A DNA stretch of 64,000 nucleotides from Diphasiastrum complanatum (taxonomy: Eukaryota > Streptophyta > Lycopodiopsida > Lycopodiales > Lycopodiaceae), in contig CM055095.1 in assembly GCA_029204225.1 (NCBI GenBank), positions 65,466,625-65,530,624 on the forward strand. Reading direction: 5' to 3'. Of this stretch, positions 1 to 8,927 are shown one piece after another (within the stretch, counting starts at the first letter, position 1; each line of letters opens with the position of its first letter). The translations under genes were made by a program, and so were the position numbers. The notes below the pieces were generated by a model. That model worked only from the letters and a program-made list of their open reading frames with translations, was not told where the DNA came from and made no database searches.

Positions 1-162
1 TGTCCAATGTTGAAACAATGAACGACGAATACTATTTGTCATTTGTGCAATTCTACGGGTCATGAAATAGTCTTTTGCCATTTAATCAATCTCTTGTCGA
101 TCTTCTGGGAGGTAACTGATGCTGATCTTGTCTTTGGGACCTGTTACTACTGAGCTGCAATG

Positions 163-398
163 CCTTCTTCTGATTCTTTATTGATAAGTTGCTCGTCTAC
201 AATGGACGACCTCCGATAGGAATAGTCGTATCATAAGCAGGAGTGTCTGATAGTTCAGCTATGAGAGCCTTGTAGAGCACCCTTCTTCTGATTCTCTATC
301 GATAAGTTGCTCGTCTACAATGGACGACCTCTAATAGGAATAGTCATATCATAAGTAGGAGTGTTTGATAGTTCAACTATGAGAGCCTTGTAGAGCAC
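163..398. repeat. tandem duplication, 2 x 118 bp
   Basis: Two head-to-tail copies (163-280 and 281-398) begin with CCTTCTTCTGATTCT and differ at only a few positions. Each carries TTGCTCGTCTACAATGGACG. No open frame or known motif is visible. It is a simple local duplication of unknown origin. Confidence 0.85.
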
Positions 399-811
399 CC
401 TTCAAATTGCATGTAATCTTAAAAATGGAAGTTGTTTCTATTTCACACCTTTCACAATAGAAAGCACATATCTACCCTTCAAAGCAGAGGTCTGAACTTG
501 AGACATTAACTGCTTCTTGTATCAACTACTTGAGTGCAAACAAATATTGAATTTTGAAATGGCATTGTCAAATATGGAGCGAGAGATACAAAGAGCTCCG
601 GTAAAATATTTAATCTTGCAAAATTTTTCATTTTATATAACCTTTCATTTTGTTACTAGTATCAATTTTTAAAAGCAATGGAAAAGTTTCATCTTGTTGC
701 TGCACTTCCTGTGTAACGTGCCTCAATTTTTAAGAAAAATATGCAAGTAAAAGAAAAAGTTGATGTTGTTATCAAATATTTTAGAAAACGTGATATTAGG
801 CATGTTGATTC
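399..811. other. AT-rich stretch, no gene seen
   Basis: This region between the 118-bp duplication and the first copia LTR is AT-rich. I see no coding region, RNA gene or terminal repeat in it. Confidence 0.5.
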
Positions 812-1848
812 TGAAGAAACAAAGTGTTTATGATCACAAAGCCTTGCTAGCTTTCAGCCCTTCACCTGACGAAGATGTTCGCGAACTCGAACATCTGGAG
901 ACACGAAACATGAAGAGTTTCGCGAACACGAAAGTCAACGGAGATGAAGACAAACGGTTCACGAACACGAAGGATCCATGAACGAGTTTCCTTTCAAGAG
1001 AGAAAGGCAGACGAGGTAAACAAAACCAACGGTGGAAACGAAACCCGTTCTATCTTCACGCTCCAAGGAGTACCACCAGAGATCACGCAAGTACCCAAAA
1101 GTACAGAGATCTGACCTGATGGCATGACGTCAGCAGATACTTCCTAGGTCGTGGCTAATCTGCCACTCTTGTAATTCCCTGATTAGTTGTAGATGTATAA
1201 TCACTCTAATCTTAGGTTTACACGGAGAGACCATACTTACTGGATATTACTTGACATATATCAGAACAGGATACACAGAGTGTAACTAAGAGAAGAGACA
1301 CTGAAGAAGTCTGATGCTAGTCAGCAATCAAGACGACCACAAACAGAAGCTTTGCCTGTGTGCGAGAAGATAATTCTGTCTTGGATCAGAAGATCCAATT
1401 GTCCACTAGTGAAGCGAGACTACTACTCGTGAAGAAACCGTGCTTCTCTCACGCCAACGCACTACGTGGATTCGCATGCAGTGCCCTGAAGAAATCAGAG
1501 AAAATCAATATAGATTATTTTCTAGTTGTGTCTGATCTTGGATGTTGAATGCTTATGCTGTTTATCTCATATGTCTGAGTTTTCTTGTTCCCTTTGAATT
1601 CCGCACCTTGGCTGAAATTAAGTCGAATGTTGTATTAATTTTATGAACATAGATCAGTAGTAGCTAACTACTCTCTGGAAGATTGTAGGAGTGTTTCAGT
1701 TGGCAGTGCCCAGCGAATGCATCTGAACTCCATCCGAATCTTGAAAGAGAGTCGCGATTGTTTCGTGAATTTTCTCCCCTAGATTTATTACACGTATCAG
1801 AGCATCTCACGATTCTGATCAGTCGTATCAGAGCATCTCACGATTCTC
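812..1848 (+). repeat. 5' LTR of copia C1
   Basis: The first ~360 bp match, in reverse complement, the LTR piece at 3367-3735. The right end lies just before the primer binding site at 1854. The final base is uncertain because the last 60 bp contain a 31-bp duplication. Confidence 0.7.
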
Positions 1849-1854
1849 ATCAGT
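1793..1854 (+). repeat. 2 x 31-bp tandem repeat at LTR/PBS border
   Basis: CGTATCAGAGCATCTCACGA starts at 1793 and again at 1824. The third start, at 1855 (GGTATCAGAGCC), belongs to the primer binding site itself. The repeat unit therefore begins with a near-copy of the PBS core. Confidence 0.75.
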
Positions 1855-1866
1855 GGTATCAGAGCC
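1854..1866 (+). promoter_or_regulatory. primer binding site of copia C1
   Basis: TGGTATCAGAGCC matches the usual plant copia primer site complementary to the initiator tRNA-Met 3' region. It lies directly after the LTR and about 100 bp before the gag start. Confidence 0.75.
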
Positions 1867-1964
1867 ACCCTGCCATATTCTGACATAGCCAAGAAGCTAG
1901 CAGATTTAGGAGGCCAAGCATTCAGACAATCAACCATCAACAAGAAAACAGACTTCAAGAAGAA

Positions 1965-3355
1965 ATGGCTTCAATCAGCAGCATGCAGAGCAAGATCTAC
2001 ACTATACTTAATTCTTCAAGATCTAACTTTCTAGCCTGGAAAGTTAAGACATCTTTGATACTCAAGGGCGAAGGACTCTTCCCCTGGGTGGATGGCACAA
2101 AAGAAATGCCTACGACAACAAGCAAGGAGCTACGCCAGCTTCCACACCAGAAGAATTCTGCGGGTTTAGTGGTGAACCGCAGACATTCGAGGAGGTGATT
2201 GAAGGTCCTGAAAAGGACAAATGGATCCAAGCCATGAACGAAGAGATGGAGTCCATGAGGAAGAACCAGGTATGGACATTGGAGCCATTACCTCATAAGC
2301 GCAAGACTGTCAAATGCAAATGGGTTTTCAAACTCAAATATGGACCAGACGGGAGTGTGACGAAATACAAGGCAAGACTGGTAACGAAGGGTTTCTCTCA
2401 GAGATACGGTATTGACTACTCTGAAACCTTCTCTCCTGTCGTCAAACATTCATCCCTACATCTGTTGTTTGCATATGCAGCAGCTTATGACCTCAGGATC
2501 CACATTGTGGATGAGAAGACAGCCTTCTTGCATGGCGAATTAGACGAAGAGGTCTATATGGATCAACCCCCATATTTTGTCTCGAATTCACTTCCTGACT
2601 ATGTATCCAGAATACATAGAAGCATCTACGGTCTGAAGCAATCAGCTCGACAATGGTACAAGAAGAAGGATCAGGCCCTGAAATCATTGGGATTCAAGCG
2701 TCTGTTGGCTGACTCCAATGTGTATGTCAGAGTTACAGATGGGCAGATTATCATAGTGGCTGTTTATGTGGATGACACTATGATATTGTGTAGGAGTGAA
2801 TAACTAATTGCTGAAGTAAAGACAGACATCTCGAAACATTTCGAGATAGTGGATCTGGGAGAAGCCAGGTGTTACCTAGGCTTACAAATTGAAAGGGACT
2901 ATGAGGGAGGCAAGTTATACCTTCACCAGTCCAAATACACCCAGAAGATCCTAGAGGACTTTGGGATGCTGAATTGCAAAGGAGCGAACACTCCAATGTT
3001 CGTAGGGAGGGTGCTAACAAATGACGACTATCCAAAGACTGAGGAAGAAAGAGAACAGATGCAGCTCACACCCTATAGGAGGCTGATAGGTTCACTGATG
3101 TACCTTGCAGACAACACACGTCCTGATATTGCTTATGTAGTATTCAGGATGAGCCAATTCTGTACGAATCCAAGATCGACACATTGGAAGATTGCAAAAC
3201 GAATTTTGCAATATCTTCAATTAACGAGGGACTATGGCTTGTGTTATTGTCATGGTGCCGGTCTCAGGATACTTTCCTATAGCGATGCTAGTTGGGCATC
3301 AGGGACGACTGTAAAAGCGTCTCAGGAGGATGCACCATCGCATCAGAAGTAGCAA
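1965..3355 (+). pseudogene. copia C1 gag-pol remnant
   Basis: The gag N-terminus (MASISSMQSKIYTILNSS at the start) runs from 1965 to about 2160. After a shift of frame comes the pre-RT segment and the copia RT. The RT contains KCKWVFKLKYGPDGS, the active-site YVDD near 2768, and KKALYG-like residues as YGLKQSARQWY. An in-frame TAA at 2801-2803 breaks RT. The RNase H part (SDASWAS near 3280) shifts frame at about 3300. The family normally has gag, protease, integrase, RT and RNase H in one long frame of 1300 or more residues, so this copy is non-functional. It is most like the copia fragment at the right end of the window. Confidence 0.85.
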
Positions 3356-3366
3356 TTTTCTGGGTC

Positions 3367-4015
3367 ACAAGAGTGGCAGATTAGCCACAACCTAGGAAGT
3401 ATATGCTGATGTCATGCCATCATGTCAGATCTCTGTACTTCTGGGTACTTGCGTGATCTCTGGTGGTACTCCTTGGAGCGTGAGGACATAACGAGTTTTG
3501 TTTCCACCATTGGTTTCGTTTACCTCGTCTACCTTTCTCTCTTGTTGGACCGCGAAGGAAACTCGTTCGTGGATCCTTCGTGTTCGCGAACCGTTTGTCT
3601 TCGTCTCCGTTGACTTTTGTGTTCACAAAACTCTTCTTGTTTCGTGTCTCCAGATGTTCGAGTTTGTAAACTTCTTCGTCAGGTGAAGGGCTGAAAGCTA
3701 GCAAGGCTTGTAATCAAAAACACTTTGTTTCTTCAGCTCCCTCTCAAAGCATGATAGCTTTATGATCCCGAGACTGCTCCTTTGCCTCTCAAAGAGCCCT
3801 TTGTCTAGAGCTTTAGTGAGAATGTCAACAACCATATCCTTTGTTCCTATGAAGGTGGTCTGCATCATCTTCTTTTCAATCAGATCCTTGATCAAGTGAT
3901 ACTTGATCGCAATGTGCTTCGTTCTTGAGTGGAACACATGATCTTTTGTTAGGTGTATCGTAGAGGTGTTGTCAAAATTGGTGGTGGTCCCATGACACCT
4001 CGTGAGATTATTCAT
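3367..4015 (-). mobile_element. inverted copia 3' end (RNase H C-terminus + LTR start)
   Basis: On the minus strand, 4015 to 3736 encodes the RNase H C-terminal region of copia (HSRTKHIAIKYHLI, DILTKALDKGLFERQRSSLG). A purine-rich stretch and then the first 369 bp of the C1-type LTR (3735 to 3367) follow. The junction at 3366/3367 places this piece head-to-head with C1, so the two together form a large, imperfect inverted arrangement. Confidence 0.8.
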
Positions 4016-4337
4016 TTGGGGCTCTGATTGGCCTCCCGTTGAAATCCACTGAAATTGTCCAACTATAATCCTGATGGATTATGGGCCAATTTGGGGTATG
4101 GATGCTGATTTGATCCAGTAATTGGACACCCAAATATTTCCATTTATTGCATCTCAACATCATGACATATTATGGATTGACACGTAATTGGTGAGGGCTC
4201 GTAACATAGCTTCTGATGGAATCCAGAGCTTTCTCAAAATTTGTCATGTGCCAATTCAGTTGCTCACCCAATGCGGGTAGCCTATCCAACTATTTTCTGG
4301 CTTCTGAGGTCTTGAATTTTATTACCCATCCACCCCT
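4016..4337. other. no gene recognised
   Basis: This 320-bp stretch lies between the inverted copia end and the degenerate coding region on the minus strand. No motif, repeat or credible frame is visible. Confidence 0.4.
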
Positions 4338-5720
4338 CTAGGACTCATGCAGATGTTGTTGTAGAAATGCCTGGATTTGGTCCTCGATGGTGATCGACTT
4401 TTGAAATAATGGCCTGTCCCTTGAAGTAGATGGACCTGTATCCGTGGCCTGAGATTCAGTAACTTCTTCAGCATCTCCCTCCTGATCTATTTCTGTGTCT
4501 GTTTCTTTCTGATCTTGTTGTTGAGGCAAAAATTGAGGTATTGATGGAACTGAAATTTGGGGGTTTGATTCTAAGACCTGAGTTGCTGCCTTATCGTAGT
4601 CTTTAATTATTGCCTTATCCTTGACCAACTTAGTTGATGTTGTTCATTTGAACTTATTAAACCGTTCTTGGAAATCAGCCCGTGAGGCGCGATAAGTGTT
4701 GACTTTTTTAAACAAGTAACTGATCTCCTCTGGTGAGACAAGATGATATGGAACTTATGTTTGTAGGTACGTGTCTCGTTCAAGGGTGGTTGCATCCAAT
4801 TCACCTTGAATTCGTTCTCGATCAAGTGCTGCCATGTCCAGTTGCCCTTGAAGCAGCAACACTTATTGTTTGACATCCTGAACATCTTTGTTCACTTGAT
4901 CATGTCCAATCGTCAGTGTATTCTAGAGAGTACCACATAGCCTTCCAAGGTTTCGGCTGATTGCTTGGACTTTTTCATCTCCGCTTCTGACCTAGCTTCA
5001 TGTTGTTTGACGACCTTCAACTACTGATTTAGCTTGATGACTTTCTGGCTGATCAGAGTATTTTTTGATCCCAAGTCGGAGATTCGCTTCTCCATTGTGG
5101 TCTTCTCATCAATCATGTCTGGATCACTCATGCAAGGTTATTGACTAAACCAAGTGCGTCACTAGAATCCACGGGTACAGTAGCAACAGGAGGAGGAGGA
5201 GGAATCTGTGGCTCTTCTTCCTCAAACACATTTTCTCCTTCAAAACCTTCAGGCACGGTGGCATCGAACTGCTTCGAAGATACAACCGCATAAGCGATTT
5301 TGATGGTATCCGGTGCCTGATATGCTTGAACTTCTTATTGATTTGTCTGAAACTGAGAATCAAAAGTATTCATGGTATCATGAAACTGTTCAAATCCTCT
5401 TCCGAGGGATTGGAGGTCAAAGGGCACCTGGATTCTTGGGCATCTCAAAAATTTTATATGCCCCAAGGGGATCGGAATCATCGAACATGTCCATGAACGC
5501 CTGCGTGCCCGGTGAAGTTGCTCGAGTTTGTGGGGGTGAGGCGGCTTGGGCAACTGTGACTGGCATGGTATCTCCAATGGTCATAGACTGACCTTGTGAG
5601 GAAGCAGAGGCTAAGGAAGCACCAGAGGGTGGGAAAACAGTGCGAGTAGCAGTAGGGGGTGGTAGCGTAACTGAAGTTGGTTGCCGAGTTCGACGACAAG
5701 ACGCGGGAGGCGAATCGATC
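4338..5720 (-). pseudogene. degenerate proline-rich / coiled-coil coding region, element type unknown
   Basis: Minus-strand frames, broken by stops and shifts, give in order: a Pro/Ser/Thr-rich part (about 5710-5480), an acidic and proline-rich part (about 5330-5140, with GENVFEEEEPQIPPPPP), a Glu/Lys-rich coiled-coil-like part (about 5120-4800), and a Gln/Glu-rich end (4628-4338, FLPQQQDQKETDTEI). It lies directly downstream of the gypsy integrase relic on the same strand. I infer a gag-like or accessory frame of a Ty3/gypsy-type element. I do not recognise the family, and a decayed host gene is not excluded. Confidence 0.35.
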
Positions 5721-5744
5721 TTTTTTGTGTAAGCGACAATTGTG

Positions 5745-6421
5745 TCATGCCTTACAACGAGCTTTCTGTGCTTCTAATGCATGTAATGCCATCAATTTGG
5801 TTTCACATAGTTTATGCAAAGCCTCATGATGCATTTGTGAGGATTTTGAATCATCCAATCGTTCCGTGGCTATTATATGTAAGGATGGTATTAAGAATTC
5901 AATCGACATCATCACTACATCTTCACCATAAACCAGTTGAAATGGTGTCTGATTTGTACTAACTTTGTAAGCGGTTCTGCATGCCCATAACGTTGCATGA
6001 AGTTTGTGTTCCCAGTCAAAATGACTTGCTTCAACCGTTTTTGTCATAATGTTACAAAAAATCTTGTTGGAAGATTCACTAGTACTAAACCGGTGTATAA
6101 CGAAAAAGTCTTTCAACAAGCACTTTATCGTTTCATTGACAAAGTGTGTTCCACGATCACTCATACTTAGCATCGGCAACTCTTAACTTCTTTTGCCTCA
6201 ACCCACTTGGTCATATAATATGTTGCTATGATGATATGTCTAGGCTTGAGATCCTCTTGTTGCAAGATGAATAGGACCAATATAGTCAAGTTCCCATTTC
6301 TCAAACGGTGCTTGCGATAAAACCAGATGCAAAGGTTCATTGTTCTGCTTTGTAGGACATCATGAATGATGAGAAACATCGGTTTGTGGAGCAATCTTGT
6401 GATTTTCACTCTCTTTAGCAA
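5745..6421 (-). pseudogene. Ty3/gypsy integrase fragment
   Basis: Two overlapping minus-strand frames carry the gypsy integrase core. The upstream one (6421-6167) has IIIATYYMTKWVEAKEVK. After a frameshift near 6175, the second (6179-5745) has SDRGTHFVNETI, then ACRTAYKVSTNQTPFQLVYG, and ends in LHALEAQKARCK. These are the middle and C-terminal landmarks of plant Ty3/gypsy integrases. RT, RNase H and LTRs are not found nearby. Confidence 0.8.
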
Positions 6422-6699
6422 CTTATTTTTGAATGAATGCTTAGTATTTCATAAGTAAACTTATTCTCTGTTATCAGGCCGTATTGTAACAGTACTTCAC
6501 ATGTGTGAAACCGTGGATCATCATTTTTTGATTGTTCTTGCTTGGAAATACTAAAATTGTCAAGTAGAAGCTAGAATTGGAAGCTAGTCTTGATGTAGAT
6601 CAAGATCCCAAGCTACCAATCACTCTTAATGATCTTTTGTAGATCAAAATAGGTCATTTTCTCTGAAATTTGACATTTTGTGTCAAGGGTTTTTGTCAA
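6422..6699. other. no gene recognised
   Basis: This AT-rich spacer lies between the gypsy integrase fragment and the minisatellite. Nothing recognisable is seen. Confidence 0.4.
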
Positions 6700-7570
6700 G
6701 GAGCTTACATCCGACACTCGAAGACACCGTTTATGTCCGAGGTATTGGGTACAAAAGACTTACATCTGAGGGATTGGATACAAAAGGCTTTACGTTCGAC
6801 GGGTGGTCCAAAAGAGTTACGTCTGACAGATGGGTCCAAAGGAGTTACGTCTGACGGGTGGGTCTTAAGGTCAGATTTGACGGGTGAGTCCGAAGGAGTT
6901 ACGTCCGATGGATGGGTCTAAAGGTCAGATCCGACGGGTGGGTCCAAAGGAGTTACGTTCGATGGATGGGTCTGAAGGAGTTACGTCCGACGGGTGGGTC
7001 CAAAGGTCAGATCCGATGGGTGGGTCCGAAGGAGTTACGTCCGACGAATGGATCCGAAGGAGTTACGTCCGATGGCTGGGTCCAAAGGTCAGACGATCAG
7101 TGGATCCAAAGGAGCTACGTCCGACAAATGGGTCCGAAGGTCAGATTCGACGGGTGGATCCAAAGGAGTTACGTCCAATGGGTGGGTCTGAAGGGGTTAC
7201 ATCTGATGGGTAAGTCCGAAGGAGTTACGTCCGACGGGTGGGTCCAAAGGAGTTACGTCCGACGAGTGGGTTCGAAGGAGTTACGTCGGATGGGTGGGTC
7301 CGAAGGTCAGATCCGACGAGTGGGTTTGAAGGGGTTACATCCGACGGGTGGGTTTGAAGGAGTTACATCTGACGGATGGGCAGATCCGATGGTTTACGTC
7401 CGATGGGCAGATCCGAAGGCATGGGTTCGATGGGCAGACCCAAAGGGCAGATTCGAAGGCTTGGGTCCAACTTTTTTACGTCCGACGGGGATTGAGTCCA
7501 AAGGTGTTATGTCCGATTGGGAGGAGATCCAAAGGTGTTACATCCGACTAGGAGAGGATCCGAAGGAAAT
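6700..7570 (+). repeat. minisatellite of mixed 28-bp and 26-bp units
   Basis: About 22 clear units follow one another. A 28-bp type reads GGGTCCGAAGGAGTTACGTC + CGACGGGT. A 26-bp type replaces the centre with GGTCAGATCCG. The two alternate irregularly, and the right end (7375-7570) breaks up into shorter GGCAGATCCGA-like pieces. The array has no stop codons in any forward frame, so it gives three overlapping long frames of Gly/Ser/Trp/Arg-rich peptide. I take these as a by-product of the repeat, not proteins. The array ends about 100 bp before the LARD-like element. Confidence 0.9.
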
Positions 7571-7668
7571 GTTTTGTTGTTCCGAAAGCTCTCAGATCCG
7601 AGTGTAGGTGCAACGTCCTCAGATCCGAGGCTGGTTTTTGCGCTTCATCGTGTATTTGACATGGGAGC

Positions 7669-7673
7669 GCTTG
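7669..7673. repeat. target-site duplication, left copy (GCTTG)
   Basis: GCTTG directly precedes the 5' LTR and recurs directly after the 3' LTR at 12459-12463. Confidence 0.85.
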
Positions 7674-8912
7674 TGTTGTAAAGCTACCTTTACAAGCTTC
7701 ACTTCCGATGCCATCGACGCCAGCTATGTCCCCAGCGCTAGCAGCGCCCTTGCTGCTCCCGGCACCAACGGCGCTGGCGTCGCTCCCGACGCCACTGTAA
7801 CCAGAATCCAGCCGGCGCCAAGTTCCTATGGTTGAAAATCTTTGATCGGTTCTAGCGGAGTCCAGAGAGCTCAGATCGATGTCCAATCACCTCACATCTA
7901 GGCATGATTAAAGGAAGCCTGGGGATCAATTAAATCTAGAGAGATAAAATGACTTTCTAGAAAGAGAAAATTCTAGAGAGAAAAACGTGCTTTACCAGCT
8001 TGGGTAGAGTGCTTGGTATGAGGGGGGGTGGCGATCACACCAATACTATAGGGGAGTGCGGGTTGCGACTCAGGGCGACCTCCAACCAAGTCTCAGCCTC
8101 CCTTGCTGGAATGTTGTCATGGCTCTCGCCTTGGCATGCTAGCGCCCCGGAGACTAGGGTCGGTCACACACTTGAAATGTAACCTTCTCAGATTTATCAA
8201 TAAAGTGGGATTTTCCTCAAACTGACTCTGATTACCTTATGGGTTTCAGTGTTCGGTAAAAGCACCAGTTGTAAGGCCGCTTTCAAAATTTCTAACTTGG
8301 CACATAGTTGAGGGTCGTATCCCAGGATGCCAGCGGTATGTCGTCGGGACCGTTCGGTCCGTGGCGCCAGCGGTATGCTGTCCGGACCATTTGGTCCAGG
8401 AACTGGTTGTCTCCATATATGTCGCGGCGTGTGGTTTTGAGTGTTCCTTGCATGAACGTGAATGGGTAGAGCTCTTGGGGAACGGGCTCTAACCTGTCGA
8501 CTGAGTTGGATGGCTTACTTGGGTGGAAGTTACCTGTTTATGGCTGTCCAGTCTGGCGTGGCGCCAGGTTGGCTTCCAGCGCTCGTGACGAAGCTTTCAG
8601 TTGGTTAAGTCTGATGTAAGTCAGACCACTTGCTTGGAATGGATGTTACTCGTTTGTAACAAAGCTTCGAGTTGGTTAAGTTTGATGTATGTCGGGCGGC
8701 TTGCTTGGAGGGAAGTCACCCACATCGAGACCCCCGATCTGGCATGGCGCCAGGTTGGATCTCAATGTTGGTTTTCGGAACTTCAAGTTGGTTAAGTCTG
8801 ATCGTTGTTGGCGAGTTGGCTGCTTGTATGTCAAGTGGGTTTGGATGGCAAGAGTTGAAGGCTGGGAAGCTAAGTCGTGGTTCTCGGCTCCCTTTGGGAT
8901 GCCTGCACTACA
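7674..8912 (+). repeat. 5' LTR of LARD-like element
   Basis: This 1239-bp LTR runs TG...CA. It contains a pair of short palindromes (8347-8360 and 8384-8397), three copies of a GTTGGTTAAGT-containing module between about 8590 and 8800, and a possible TATA-like AATAAAG near 8198. It aligns along its length with 11241-12458. Most differences lie in the first 120 bp, where this copy is about 20 bp longer. Confidence 0.88.
8347..8397. promoter_or_regulatory. paired palindromes in LTR
   Basis: GGACCGTTCGGTCC at 8347-8360 and GGACCATTTGGTCC at 8384-8397 are perfect 6-bp-arm palindromes. Both follow a CAGCGGTATG-type module. The same pair is present in the 3' LTR (11893-11906 and 11930-11943). They could be binding sites or RNA hairpins. 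The function is inferred. Confidence 0.45.
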
Positions 8913-8914
8913 TG

Positions 8915-8927
8915 TGGTATCAAAGCC
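8915..8927 (+). promoter_or_regulatory. primer binding site of LARD-like element
   Basis: TGGTATCAAAGCC begins two bases after the 5' LTR and differs by one base from the usual TGGTATCAGAGCC. Confidence 0.75.

Larger units (their letters stand above)
812..3366 (+). mobile_element. copia element C1, internally deleted and broken
   Basis: This is a Ty1/copia relic on the + strand. A ~1.04-kb LTR (from TGAAGAAACAAAG at 812 to about 1848) is followed by a tRNA-Met-like primer binding site at 1854-1866 and a gag start at 1965. Gag stops at about 2160, where it is fused to the region just before reverse transcriptase, so most of gag, protease and integrase is missing. RT and part of RNase H follow to about 3366, where the element is cut off against an inverted LTR. 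There is no 3' LTR in the same orientation. The LTR start was placed where this copy and the inverted copy begin to match. Confidence 0.85.

Noticed and set aside
6700-7570. Repeat array considered as a CRISPR-like array
   Set aside because: Units are head-to-tail without unique spacers and the DNA is plant nuclear.
6670-7607. Three overlapping long forward reading frames of Gly/Ser/Arg/Trp-rich peptide
   Set aside because: They follow from a stop-free minisatellite whose units shift the frame. No start context, splice sites or family match supports a protein.
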